DNA of 64,000 nt. Source: Apricaphanius iberus. Taxonomy: Eukaryota; Chordata; Actinopteri; Cyprinodontiformes; Aphaniidae. A model generated the notes under the pieces. The model ran no database searches, was not told the DNA's origin, and saw only the letters and a program-made list of their open reading frames with translations. Positions 20,490-31,684 of this stretch are shown here, in pieces. The translations under genes were made by a program, and so were the position numbers. How positions within the stretch are numbered: position 1 is the first letter of the stretch; each line of letters opens with the position of its first letter. The stretch is from assembly GCA_028564705.1 (NCBI GenBank), contig JAPXFQ010000338.1, forward strand, positions 2,976,001 through 3,040,000. The letters are read 5' to 3'.

Positions 20490-22010
20490 TGCTGGTTTTC
20501 GTAAGCACCACAGCACCAAGACTGCCCTCGTCAAAGTCTTCAATGACATCCGTACAAATACTGACCGTAATAAAACCAAAGTACTGGTACTATTAGACCT
20601 CAGTGTGGCATTTGACACTGTTGATCATGATATAACTGGAATGTCTAGAGAACTGGGTCAGACTCTCTGGTACGGCACTCGACTGGTTCAAATCCTATCT
20701 CAAGAACAGGAACTTCTTTGTGTCAATAAGTAAATTATCATCACAAGAAACAGAAAACACCTGGGCCCCCTCCTGTTTAGCATTTACATGCTCTCACTAA
20801 GCCAGATAATAATAACAAATAACATTAACTACCACAAATGACCTTTCGTTGGCCTTGCCCCCTAAAGAGCCATTGTCCAATCAAACATCATAGCAACCAT
20901 CACTATGCGAGTAGGTCCGACAAACATTGACTCCAAGTCCGATGGTCAAGTGCTCTGCCCACGGAGTTTGTAAATCAGACACTAGATACCCGGAGAAATT
21001 TTCTGGAGGAGTTGTGTTTTTCCCATGTGTTTTTCCAATCCAATAGCCAAGAACACAACATGAATGATGCCTACAATGGATAAAAAGTGTGGACGACCCC
21101 ACTCCCTCTCTTATTTTACAGTAAAATATTAATAAGAAACCTTGGTGTGTCACGTTCCACGGGTGTCGAGAAACTATTAATATTTTCGGTATTTTGAGAT
21201 GTATTGAAAACCAAACCCACCACCTTCAGGAGCCGGGGCCGATGCAGCTGTTTTATAAATGCATTTCTGGGTGAGACATCTGAGGGAGTGTCTGCTTTAA
21301 TGAAATGAATGTCCGCCTAATATTCAACTAAAAACTAAGTTCACAACTAAGTTTCTTACAGCATGCAGACAGCAAGAGCGCTGCGCTGTCATTCATTCAG
21401 CAACATTATCGTAACACCACTTTACATCCCCAGTAACTGTAACAGCGTTGTAACATTCGTCATGTTTGACCGTTTGTTTGTCGGACGTAGCAACAGTAAC
21501 TAAAGGGGGCGGGTCTCGGCGAAAGGTCAATTATGCCGACGACACTCAACTTTATATCTCAATGTCACCAGGTGATGTTGAACCCGTCCAAATGCTCAAT
21601 AAATGCATTGAGCAAATTAACAGCTGGATGTCCCATAATTTCCTCATACTGAACAAAAACAAAACAGACTTATCTTCGGACCCAAAAAAGATCGATTAAA
21701 TATCAGTACACAGCTTCAGTTGGTCCAACTAGAAACTACAGAGCAGGCCAGAAATCTAGGTGTAAAAATGGCCTCGGAACTGAACCTCCGGGGTAACATA
21801 AAGGCAATAACAAGGTCAGCTTTCTATCACCTGAGGAACATTTCTAGGATTAAAGGACTGATGAAGCAAAGAGACATAGAAAAACTCATCCATGCATTTA
21901 TCTCTAGCCGCCTTGATTACTGTAACAGTATCTTCACAAGTCTGCCTAAAAAAAATCAGTCAGACAACTGCAGCTAATCCACATCACCCCAGTTCTAAAG
22001 TCCTTACACT
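20490..22010 (+). mobile_element. L2-type LINE fragment split by a MITE
   Basis: The plus-strand reading before the break includes FRKHHSTKTALVKVFNDI and VLLDLSVAFDTVDHD, and stops at NYH. After the break it resumes [51 protein letters not shown] and [13 protein letters not shown]. These are consecutive reverse transcriptase blocks including the catalytic YADD. The 5' half is absent, frames shift and stops occur, so it is dead. It is the same family as the tandem copies at 54-62 kb. Confidence 0.75.
20840..21528. mobile_element. MITE nested at the YADD motif of a LINE
   Basis: The left end GACCTTTCGTTGGCC and the reverse complement of the right end (GACCTTTCGCCGAGACC) match over the first nine bases. 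A further inverted GCCCCCT pair lies about ten bases inside. The insertion separates AACTACCAC from the following TATGCCGACGAC codons of the LINE. An open frame at 20881-21153 shows no homology. Confidence 0.65.
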
Positions 22011-25000
22011 GTACGACAAATGAGGATGCAGCCTGTTGAGTGTGAGGTGTAGCCAATGAAAAAGCGAGGTGACAGGCACTGATACGCAGTAGAAGCGCCC
22101 ATTATTATTTAAGTGTTGGCTTTAAAATGCTAATAATTGTGTGACAAGGATCAATCAGCAAAGTGTGTAGTGAAATTCCAGAGTGAAAAAAAAGAAAACT
22201 TGCTATTTCTTGGTGAAGCAAGTAGAGCCGCTGCTCCTTTTTGTCTCAACTCATTTATCCAACCTTTCTTTGTGTCTTTTTCCTGTTAAAACTAGTCCAG
22301 AAACTATTGCAAATGCCGCCTCCTCAGTTAAAACAGTTAAATTCGTTTTTTTTTAATCCCCAGGTGTTTGGGCTGTCAAGATTTATAAATCATAGAAACA
22401 TTTTAAAATCCTGCTTGGTGAACTAGGCATTACTCTCACCAAAACCCAATTAAAACGCTGTCACAGCCTAGTATGACCAAAGACAAATTTTAAAAAAATG
22501 TGCTTTAATGATGTAGCATCTGACATCCTATTCATCTCACCTTTTTCATAGCCACATAATTTAAAAATAACATTACTACTGGGCACACTATCACATCAGA
22601 TGTGATAGTGTGAGGTCCCTTTAGTTGATTTGTATTCATATTCTGACCATTTTGGAGTTGTTTATTAATGTCAACAACGTCTTGGCATTATTGTGTTATG
22701 TTTATTGTACATTTTGGGTTTAGAATCGTGTTTTAGTGTTAGTGTTTTGCCCCTTTATTTTTTTAAATTATTTGGTATTTTGGTTTAGCTCCCTGTGTTT
22801 ATTTTTTTGAATTGTCTCTTTCCCTTAGCTTATTGCTCAGTTTGTCCTTCAGCTGTTCAGGACCCCCATGATTGTACACACTTGGTTTATCTGTTACTAA
22901 TTACATCTTCAATGTTTTTAGGCAACCTTGTTTAGTTGTTCCTTGCTGGCTTTACCCATTACACACCATGATCTTCTCAAATTTCTGTATGAGTCTGGGT
23001 CCTGTTCAGACACACTCCAAGACATTCACTGCAAGCCTTAATATGATTACTTGATTTAACAGTAATCTGCAATTATGCCGCTATTCATTGTAAGGGAGAA
23101 GGTACAGTATTTATTTTAGACAGTCAATAGAATACCCCTTACCCCATTCCTGAAAAACACACTCTCTGCCTTGTGACCACTGCAACAGTTTTTATTGCCA
23201 TATTTATTCACAAATATGAGATCACTGTCAGTTGTAGACCGTGGGCTTTCCTCTGATATATTTTATTTATCTAAAATTAGTGGTATCATTAAATCATACT
23301 TTTAATTTACTGTTATTGCTTGTTTCTAGAACCACTTAGGGCCTACTGTGAATACAGACTTAGACTCTTACAGCTTACCAATGGCTTTTTAAGATGCCCA
23401 ATGTTGCACAAGTCAGTTCCCATTTTTATTTGAATGAAATAATGTCGATTTCTGTGCTTAGATGATTGTTGAAGTGGCAGTCATGTAATAGCTACCTTTG
23501 ATGCATGTGCTGACTTGGGCTCTGGCAAAATATGTCTCGGTATTTCCAGTTACTTGACCACATTGTCACGAAGGAGTGTAGAAATCTAAGTAATTGCACA
23601 TCCAACTTCCCAAAAAGCAACAAGTGGGAAGCACAACACCATCTATCCATATATATTATTTGAGACCAATCTTAACAGTCACTTTCTACGGTAGTTGCCC
23701 TAGTGTTGGTTAAATTTATTAAAGTGGACAAAAAAAGAAAATACAAAATTAAACGATTCTCCTACAAAACGTTGGCATTTGACTAGTGACTAATGAGGAT
23801 GCATGTTATGATATTAATTTACAGGTTTTGCTTTTTGTCCTTTCTACATCAATTTACTTTGCATCACTACATTTGCAGACCAGATATCCTCATTTGATCA
23901 GTAGGTGCAATTTTTTTTTTCTTTTTTTAATGAAAGCCAGCGTTTTGCTCCTTTAATTCAGCTTTTGGTTCCTGTCTCATCATTAAATCTGAGTAACAAA
24001 GTACCAGAGAAGATTCTCATACTCTTGCCTGGTTGTTGTATTTAAGATGCCTGCTGCAAAAGATATGATGCAACATGGTGAGAGTTTAATGAATAACAGG
24101 AAGTCCTTTTGAGGAACCTAAAACACTTGTATTAAGACAAAGCAATGAAGAAGATTATGAGACACTGTTACCAGAGCACAAAGAAAGGTTTTAATTTAAT
24201 TCTAAATGTATAGAGTTTTAATGTATCTATTAAAAGTAGAATAAGAAAGAAAATTAACAGAATCAAAACTGATTGTTATATTTTCCATTTTTGAAGATTC
24301 ATGGGTGAGCTTCATAGTTTGGATTCTTGGGTTCTGCAAATGTCTTAACTGTAAAGGAAAATCAAATACGGTACGGTCAATGGCTCATTGTATAAAAGCA
24401 TGGATTATAGGAACTGCTTTCCTTCTGTGAAAGCAGAAAATCATTTGAAGGCTGTAATTATGCCATAAATTTATATTTTGCTGAGTTCAGAAGACCAGTT
24501 GGTCAGAACCATTTACTAAAAATACTTGAGTGAAGAGACAGGTACATACTGTATTTTGTGCCTCCAAAAAGGCACAAAGAACTTTTACAGACTTATTAAA
24601 CTAGTAACTTGATAAAGGGGGGTTGACAGTTACTATGACCCTATTTGACAATCAGTAAAACTCTGCAGTTTTGGTCCCGAAACTGTACCCGTAAATAACT
24701 TCTCAGCTTATTTCCTCTGACAACCTAAATAACCAGGAGCAGGGACAGATGAACAGACATTCGACAACCTCTATTTATAATTCAGAAACTCAGAGTATCT
24801 ACATGATCTTATCCCTAGCATGCCTAGTGTGGTCCCTCACTTAAAATGACTATTATATTTGCAGACAGTTGCTTCTCTTTCTTTAAATGAAAGTGGCCAT
24901 GTAAGATTCAGCTAGTGTGTAAAGAATGAGAACAATCCAAAACTCTGTGATTTTTATGTTTTGCTGTTACCTGTAGACCAAGGTCTGTAAATGATAAAAT

Positions 25001-25640
25001 TTTTTGTTCAAAATGGCATTGGTCATATATTTCCCTAGCCTCAATTTAATTTTATTTCTACTTAATGGATGTCACTTTGTAAACTTTTTCTTGTTGCTTC
25101 TTTAAAGACAATAAAATAAATAATGCATCAAACTTCATTCTATCTTAGGAAATTTCAAAAGTACAATCTAGAGAAGATTGTCTATCGTCAAGTATTCTGA
25201 GGACAAATATTTAAACTGTGCAGAACAAGCTGGTAGTAATTGTTACTTGTTTTTGTCTTTCACTTACTGTCTAAAAATTGAGTCAGACGTTTCGACATAG
25301 TGGTTTTGACACTAATATTTTCTAAGAGTGGAACATCCCTTTTCCCATTCAGCTCTATCTGCTGAAATGGATTCTCCAACCTAAAATATGTTTATTTTTC
25401 ATTGGTGCCTGTGGACAGAAAAAAAATATTTTAGCATTTTAGCAGGGACACTGTGAATAAACATTACTTAAAAAAAAAACTTGAAAAAAATGTACTTACT
25501 CATTAAATACTTGAAACATTAGTTCACCCTGTCTAGATTACAGCAGTTATTTCCATTCTTTCTTAAAGGCAAAGTTTTTTTTCAACCTGGATCTTTTTGT
25601 TTTCATTAATTACTTTAATTAACTCACGGAGAGACGTTTG
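22011..25640. other. Long non-coding stretch, no gene seen
   Basis: About 3.6 kb of AT-rich DNA. Apart from the short palindrome at 22584-22612 I find no exon, RNA gene or recognisable transposon. Scattered splice-like sites do not assemble into a reading frame. Confidence 0.5.
22584..22612. repeat. Perfect 14-bp palindromic inverted repeat
   Basis: CACACTATCACATC (22584-22597) is followed, after one base, by its exact reverse complement GATGTGATAGTGTG (22599-22612). With so short a spacer it would form a cruciform only poorly. It could be the joined termini of a decayed MITE or a dyad protein-binding site. Confidence 0.7.
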
Positions 25641-25927
25641 GGGCCACTTGGAGTCCTTCAGAAGAAGTTTATATCCAGTAGCGATCAGCGTATGATGGGA
25701 CCCAATCAGGGCAGGAGATTTGCCACCTGTAATCAGGCATTATCTGCCCAAAAACTCCTTCATTTAACCATGTTTTGTTATTAATCGTTAACATTAGGGA
25801 TGTCACAATCAGGTTTTTTAGCCCTCATGTCTGACTCAGAGTAATTTTATTTTGGGTATCTTCTGATAAAGTCCCAATCCGATACTTCTATAATTAATGC
25901 ATCAAAAAGAATAAAGAAGAGAAAAGA

Positions 25928-26125
25928 GGGGCGTTGTGTGGCATAGTGGTTAGAGTGGGCTCTCCATGTGCAGAGGCTTCAGTCCTCAACGTGGCTGTTC
26001 CTGGTTTGAGTCCTGTCCCAGCCAACCTTTGTCGCATGTCTTCCCCCACCTCTCTCTCCCCTCAAAAAACTCTGTCCACTGTCAAAAAAGGCCACCCTGG
26101 CCCAAAACCCCTTTGAAAGAAGAAG
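25928..26125 (+). repeat. tRNA-derived SINE
   Basis: Begins GGGGCGTTGTGTGGCATAGT with an A-box-like TGGCATAGTGGTTAGAG. A B-box-like GGTTTGAGTCC lies about 65 bp later. The TGTCGCATGTCTTCCCCCAC and CTCTCTC tail follows. The same family recurs in reverse at 48690-48842. It is non-coding; open frames across it are chance. Confidence 0.7.
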
Positions 26126-26209
26126 AGAGACAAAACAGATCAAGGATTTTAATTTTTTATTCACCTTATTTAAACACTGACAATTCTGTTAATAAACAGA
26201 TTTAACTGA

Positions 26210-26470
26210 ATATTTTCTCCTCGTAGAGGCCGTCCTCCCTCCACGGCGTGACAGACTGCTTTCCTCCTTCCAGAGACTCTCATCAGCCGTCAGAGCCCAA
26301 ATCCTCCTCAGCCTATGTAGGGGGTAAAGATATAGGTTGAGTAAGAGCCAGTATGCGGGAGAAGCTCTACAAGCTCTTGGTGAATGTTTTTTGTGCTGTA
26401 GCTAGTGTTAGCTCGCATTAGCTGCGTGACGTCATATATGTGACTTCTGATTTGTAGGTATTTTAATTGT
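26210..26470 (+). repeat. Interspersed repeat, second copy of the 15790-16020 family
   Basis: GCGGGAGAAGCTCTACAAGC followed by CTTGGTGA, TAGCTAGTGTTAGCT and CTGCGTGACGTCATATATGT parallels the minus-strand copy near 15.8-15.9 kb. Neither copy has coding support. Confidence 0.45.
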
Positions 26471-26931
26471 AAATTTTTAGGATAAAATAAATCACTTGAC
26501 AAACAGTCAAAATGCACATCATTAGTTAGCATTTAAACTGAGGTAACATATGTGTGATTCAGGACATAACAACAGTCAAAGCTTTCAAAAAGTTGTATGA
26601 ATCTACTGTCATTCAAAAATATATAACGATATTACGATGAATAAAGTTAGAAATTAGTGAAAAGACTTCAATAGATCCAAATAGATTATTTTAAATGATG
26701 ACATGATTTAGTTTTACATAAATATCATACAACAAATGTATATGTACACATATGTTGGAATATTTGAAATTTATCTTTGAAATCAATTATAAATACATGC
26801 TTATTTCTCTGCTGTTAGACACTTGATATTGTTTTCTATAAATGTTTGTGTTTTGTTTTCTCGTGGAAGTATGTAAACTGGGTTAGGCATAATAAGTTTT
26901 TACTTCAGCCTAAACCCTTTCGGTCGTGTTG

Positions 26932-27000
26932 TACACATCCATCCATCCATTTTCTTAACTGCTTAATCCTTTTTGGACTGTGGGAGGAAGCTGGAGTACA
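26932..27000 (-). repeat. Short SINE tail fragment
   Basis: On the minus strand the block reads GTACTCCAGCTTCCTCCCAC, AGTCC and finally GGATGGATGGATG. This is the end segment of a common teleost SINE/LINE repeat. Confidence 0.5.
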
Positions 27001-27269
27001 CAAATAAGGGAAATGTTTGTTTATTGTTTGAAGGAATGAAATGACCGAATAAACTACTACTATTCTATAAGACAAAGCAGACCAGAAAATAACTATTATC
27101 GCTCCATTGACTTCCATTCATTATTTTTTCAGTCAGAGTTTTGGGTTAGGGTTTTGAGACAGATCAGAGCCAGATAATGCTTTATTACAGGTAGCAAATC
27201 TCCCGCCCCCATTATATGGATGTATGCTTATCGCAACTTGATATAATCTTCAAACTTGTTTGGGTGAGT

Positions 27270-28885
27270 AAATTATTGTAATACATGTTAAAAATAAGCT
27301 CTAAGTTGAAAAACAAACAAACTTTCCATTTAAGCAACAAGTCAGCTTCCCTGTTCACCTCAAAACGCAGCTGCTGCAACTCAAGAAATCCATTGCATAC
27401 TCACATATCCTCATTTCTTACAGCCTATATCACTTCCAGTCAAATTTCTAAATTAGCCTACCTCAACATTTTTCTCTTACTCTATAATGCAGTGGTTGCC
27501 AAACAGTTTCTGCTGGCTACCCCTTTGCTTTATAGGAACATTTTCATTTACTCCTGCATAGTTAGTAGTTTTTTTATTGTTTATTTATTATTTTCTATGT
27601 GTAGCAATATCAAATGTTGCTTTTAACAAATTTTTATGCCTTTGTGCACACACTAAAAAAAGTACTCTGAGAAGGAAAAAAACTACAATAGAGGTAATAA
27701 TAAATAATTACAATAATAAAGTTGATTTACAAAACTGTGGTCCTCAATCATTATAACTTTTCAATAATTGGTGTCATACTGCTATGATGTCACTTTATCT
27801 GCAGGATGAGCTGTGCGTTTGTGCTTTGAAACACTAACATTGGTTAATTGGAAACTGCTTTCAGAAATGTGCATTGTATGCATGTTTCATTATCACCCCA
27901 TGTGATTTTAATTTTTTTTTACTGTGTAGCTATATATAACATGGATTTCAATTCATTTTTAAAGTCACTCAGTCCACGATTGATTTAAAACATAAAAAAC
28001 TCTTAGAGGAAAAAACAAAACAAATGAAATATAACATTTACAGACAATTTAGCCTAACATTAATAAAAAATCTACTGGTCAAGAACTTGACATTTATTTT
28101 CCTTTATTTGCGAAACATGCTTCATATGTCCACTGCATCTCTGTCAGTCTGTCTTTCTGGGTGCTGGGCACTGCATGGGGCAGGCTGGCTGGTCACACAA
28201 CAGAGCATGCAAAGTCCTCATTTAAATACTACTCTTAGCACTTGTGATGAATTGCACCGGCAATCTTGGTAAATTTTTTGCAACACCAGCAATTTTGCAC
28301 TTTTTATTTGGAATATTGATAAATCAGGCCCATGGATTGCTGTGCTCTGTTATGAATCATAGATAAAAACACCAAAGGCAAGATATGCTTCATAACAATT
28401 TTCTACACTTTGGCTTGGAAGGATTTTAGTAGAAGCTTATTTTGTGATGTTTTATCTTCTGCTTTGTGTTTATGAGGTAGCTGCATCAGAAAAATGTCCT
28501 TTATATTAGGATTTAATTTTTATCCATTCATACCCCACCCCTGCAATCTGGGCTGTTATCGCATTCCACACGCAGGTCATAGCAGAATCCGGTCGGGGAG
28601 TGACAGAGCATGCAAAGTTGGTGTGTGTCAGCAGGGAGAAGCCACAGCGAGCCAAAAGTGACGCCGTGGAGGCCGGTAGCCGATAGCAGCAGAGAAACGG
28701 AAGATTTCAGCGTTGATCAGATAGCAGGAGCTCAACAGATTGAATGCTTGTTGGTTAGGTCGGTACTGATTTAAAGAACACCAATCAGGAGCTTGTGGCA
28801 TGAATTGATTGATGACTGAGCAATGTGGGGTGGGTGAAGGAGTCTTTCAACTTGTGTGGGGTCTTCATACAAAGACTCTTGAGCT
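27270..28885. other. Non-coding, no gene seen
   Basis: AT-rich sequence with a GC-richer patch near 28550-28700. No exon or repeat boundary was recognised. Confidence 0.4.
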
Positions 28886-28892
28886 CTGTTGT

Positions 28893-30955
28893 AGTAGGCA
28901 AGGCAATTTAATTTGTATAGCACACTTTCAACACAGAGCAATTCAAGGTGCTTTACATGATTAAAACTGGTACACAGCATAAATTAGTTTAATGATTAGA
29001 ATACTACTGAGCCCCGTAGGGGACATGGTGGAGAAAATCTTTTAAGCTGAGAAAAAAATAAAAATAAATGGATTTTGCGAGAACTTGAGATTCTTTTGCG
29101 TTATCTTTAGAAAGTTTTGTGTTATCTTGAGAAATGTTTGCGTTATTTTGAGAAACTTTTGCGATATCTGGATAACATTTCGAAAAGCCATTCCTGCATT
29201 TACAGTGTTACCGACTCAGTTTGCTGCAGCCTTGTGCACTGCTATGATGGAAGACATGGTTTTCATATAAGTGAAAGACATTGCCCACAGGATTTTGCGC
29301 ACAAAAGGACTGTCGCGTCGTAAACAACTTCTGAACTAGTGGATCTGATTCAGTTCATTAGCCACCAGTTGCAATACTCTGTACAATTACATGGCTATCG
29401 TTGGATGTGTGCAAAATGCAGAGAAAATGGACAATGTGTGAGAAAAGAGGACCTGAAGGAGTCGGATTTTCTCAAGACAACGCAAAACTTTCTCGAGATA
29501 ACCCAAAACTTTCTCGAGATAACGCAAAAGTTTCTCAAGATCTCGCAAAATCCATTTTTTTTTTTCTCACCTTAAAATATTTTCTCCACCATGTCCCCTA
29601 CGGGACTCAGTAGAATACAAATGAGCAGTTACAATAAGAAAATAATCAAGAAAATACAACAATGTAGGGACAAGTGTGTAAAAACACAGAGAAAGCATTT
29701 ACAGTAATTAAGACAATAATTCGTGTGACAATTAAAATCAAGCAAGTTAAAACAGTTACTCATAAACGAGTCTAAATAGGTAAGTTTTAATTTTAGATTT
29801 AAAAGAGTTCAGTGTCACTGCAGCTTTGCATTCTCCCGATAGTTTGTTCCAGATATGAGGAGCATAGAAACTGAAAGCTGCTTCCCCATGTTTGGTTCTG
29901 GTTCTAGGGACGATCAGTAAACTAGAGCTGGAGGACCTGAGTGATCTGGATGGTTTGTACCATGATAGAAGATCTCTAATGTACTCTGGTGCTAACCCAT
30001 TCAATGATTAATAAACTAATAAAAGCACTTTGAAGTCTATTCTCTGAGCTACAGGGAGCCAGTGTAAGGACTTTAGAACTGGGGTGATGTGTTCTACTTT
30101 CTTGGTTCTAGTGAAAACATGATCAGCAACGTTCTGGATCAGCTGCAGCTGTCTGATTGATTTTTTAGGCAGACCTGTGAAGATACTGTTACAGTAATCA
30201 AGGCGGCTAGAAATAAACGCATGGATGAGTTTTTTTAGGTTTCCTAGTGTCATCATTCCTTTAATCCTAGAAATGTTCCTCAGGTGATAGAAAGCTGACC
30301 TTGTTATTGCCTCTACACCTAGATTTCTGGCCTGGTATGTAGTTTCTAGTTGGACCAACTGAAGCTGTGTAATGACATTTAATCAATGTTTTTTGGGTCC
30401 GAAGAGAAGCACCTCAGTTTGTTTTTGTTCAGTATGAGGAAATTATGGGACATCCAGCTGTTAATTTGCTAAATGCATTTATTGATGATTTGGATGGGTG
30501 CAACATCACTTGGTGACGTTGAGATATAAAGCTGAGTGTCGTCAGCATAGTTGTGGTAGTTAACATTGTTGGTGGTTATAATCTGGCTTAGTGGGAGCAC
30601 GTAGATGCTAAATAGGAGGGGCCCTAGTATAGAGCCCTGGGGGACTAAAAATTTGATTTCTGTGTTTTGTGATGAGAACTGGCTAATCGACAAAAAGAAG
30701 TTCCTGTTCTTAAGGTAGGATTTGAACCAGTCAAGTACTGTACCAGAGAGTCCGACCCAGCTCTCTAGACGTTCTAGTATCATGGTCAACGGTCAATGGT
30801 CAACGCCGCACTAAAGTCTAACAGTACAAGTACTGTGGTTTTACCACGGTCAGTATTTGTATGGATATCATTGAAAACTTTGACGAGGGCTGTTTCTGTT
30901 CTGTGGCACCTACGAAAACTAGACTGATAAATATCAAAGCGGTTGTTCATTGCTA
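28893..30955 (-). mobile_element. L2-type LINE, 5'-truncated, with a nested palindromic element
   Basis: The minus-strand reading runs [85 protein letters not shown] (catalytic YADD intact), [58 protein letters not shown] and PHIWNKLSGECK. It then passes into a 3' UTR ending with the ATTTAAATTGCCTTGCC-type tail near 28893. Frame breaks near 30360-30470 and 30786 make it inactive. A foreign element (29005-29612) sits in its 3' UTR. Confidence 0.8.
29005..29612. mobile_element. Palindromic DNA element with 21-bp subrepeats in its arms
   Basis: The termini are inverted: TACTGAGCCCCGTAGGGGAC at the left, and TACTGAGTCCCGTAGGGGAC on the reverse complement at the right. Complementarity extends through GGTGGAGAAAAT. 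GAATAC flanks both sides (28999-29004 and 29613-29618). Each arm contains several about 21-bp repeats of the type AACGCAAAACTTTCTCGAGAT. The middle (about 29180-29440) shows no recognisable gene. It is non-autonomous, and I cannot assign the superfamily. Confidence 0.75.
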
Positions 30956-31680
30956 GGAAGCTAGGTTTTAAGCCTAGTTTTAAAAACAGACAAGTTGTCT
31001 GCTTCAACAACCAATGCTGGGAGCCGGTTCCGTAGGAGGGGAGCCTGGTAACTGAAAGATCTGCCACCCATTCTACTTTTAGAAATCCTAGGAACTACCA
31101 GTAAACCTGCAGTCTGAGAGCAAAGGGCTCTGCTAGGAACATGTGGAACAATCAGGTCTCTTATGTATGATGGAGCTTGATTATTAAGAGCTTTATATGT
31201 CTGAGGGAGGATCTTGAATTCTGTTCTAGATTTTACTGGGAGCCAGTGAAGAGAAGCTAAAACAGGGGAAATTTGATTTCTTCTTCTTTTATTCATTAGA
31301 ACCCTAGCAGCAGCATTTTGGACTAACTGAAGACTTTTAATTGTATTCTGTGGACTACCTGATAATAAAGAGTTACAGTAATCCAGCCTTGAAGTAACAA
31401 AGGCATGGACTAGTTTTTAGCGTCACTCCTGGACAGGATGGTTCTAATTTTTGCAATATTCCTAAAGTGAAAATAGGAAATCCTAGAGACTTCTTTAATG
31501 TGAGATCTAAATGACATATTTTGTGCAAAAATAACACCAAGGTTCTTTGCTTTATTACTGGAGGCTAATTTAATGTCCTCGAGGTGAAGGGGTTGACTAA
31601 GTACTTTCTTTTTCAGAGCTTCTGGTCCAAAGACGACAACATCTGTTTTATCAGAATTCAGAAACAAGAAGTTTATGGAG
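30956..31680 (-). mobile_element. Second, different L2-type LINE fragment
   Basis: Minus-strand frames read FLNSDKTDVVVFGPEALKKK, NLGVIFAQNMSFRSHIKEVS, YFHFRNIAKIRTIL, then [40 protein letters not shown] and [17 protein letters not shown]. It is the C-terminal part of an L2-type ORF2, diverged from the neighbouring LINE, which it directly abuts. A gap near 31297-31409 breaks the frame. Confidence 0.7.
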
Positions 31681-31684
31681 AATG

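Larger units (their letters stand above)
25645..27265. mobile_element. Possible composite element bounded by about 90-bp inverted repeats
   Basis: 25660-25750 reads GTTTATATCCAGTAGCGATC, later GGAGATTTGCCACCTGTAAT and GCATTATCTG. The reverse complement of 27165-27260 reads GATTATATCAAGTTGCGATA, later GGAGATTTGCTACCTGTAAT and GCATTATCTG. The order and spacing agree over about 90 bp. The interior contains a SINE (25928) and another repeat (26210), so this may be an old DNA transposon filled with later insertions. Exact termini were not resolved. Confidence 0.5.

Noticed and set aside
29085..29575. Repeated short units with partial symmetry as a CRISPR array
   Set aside because: They are 21-bp tandem subrepeats in inverted arms of a DNA element, with no unique spacers, in a vertebrate genome.
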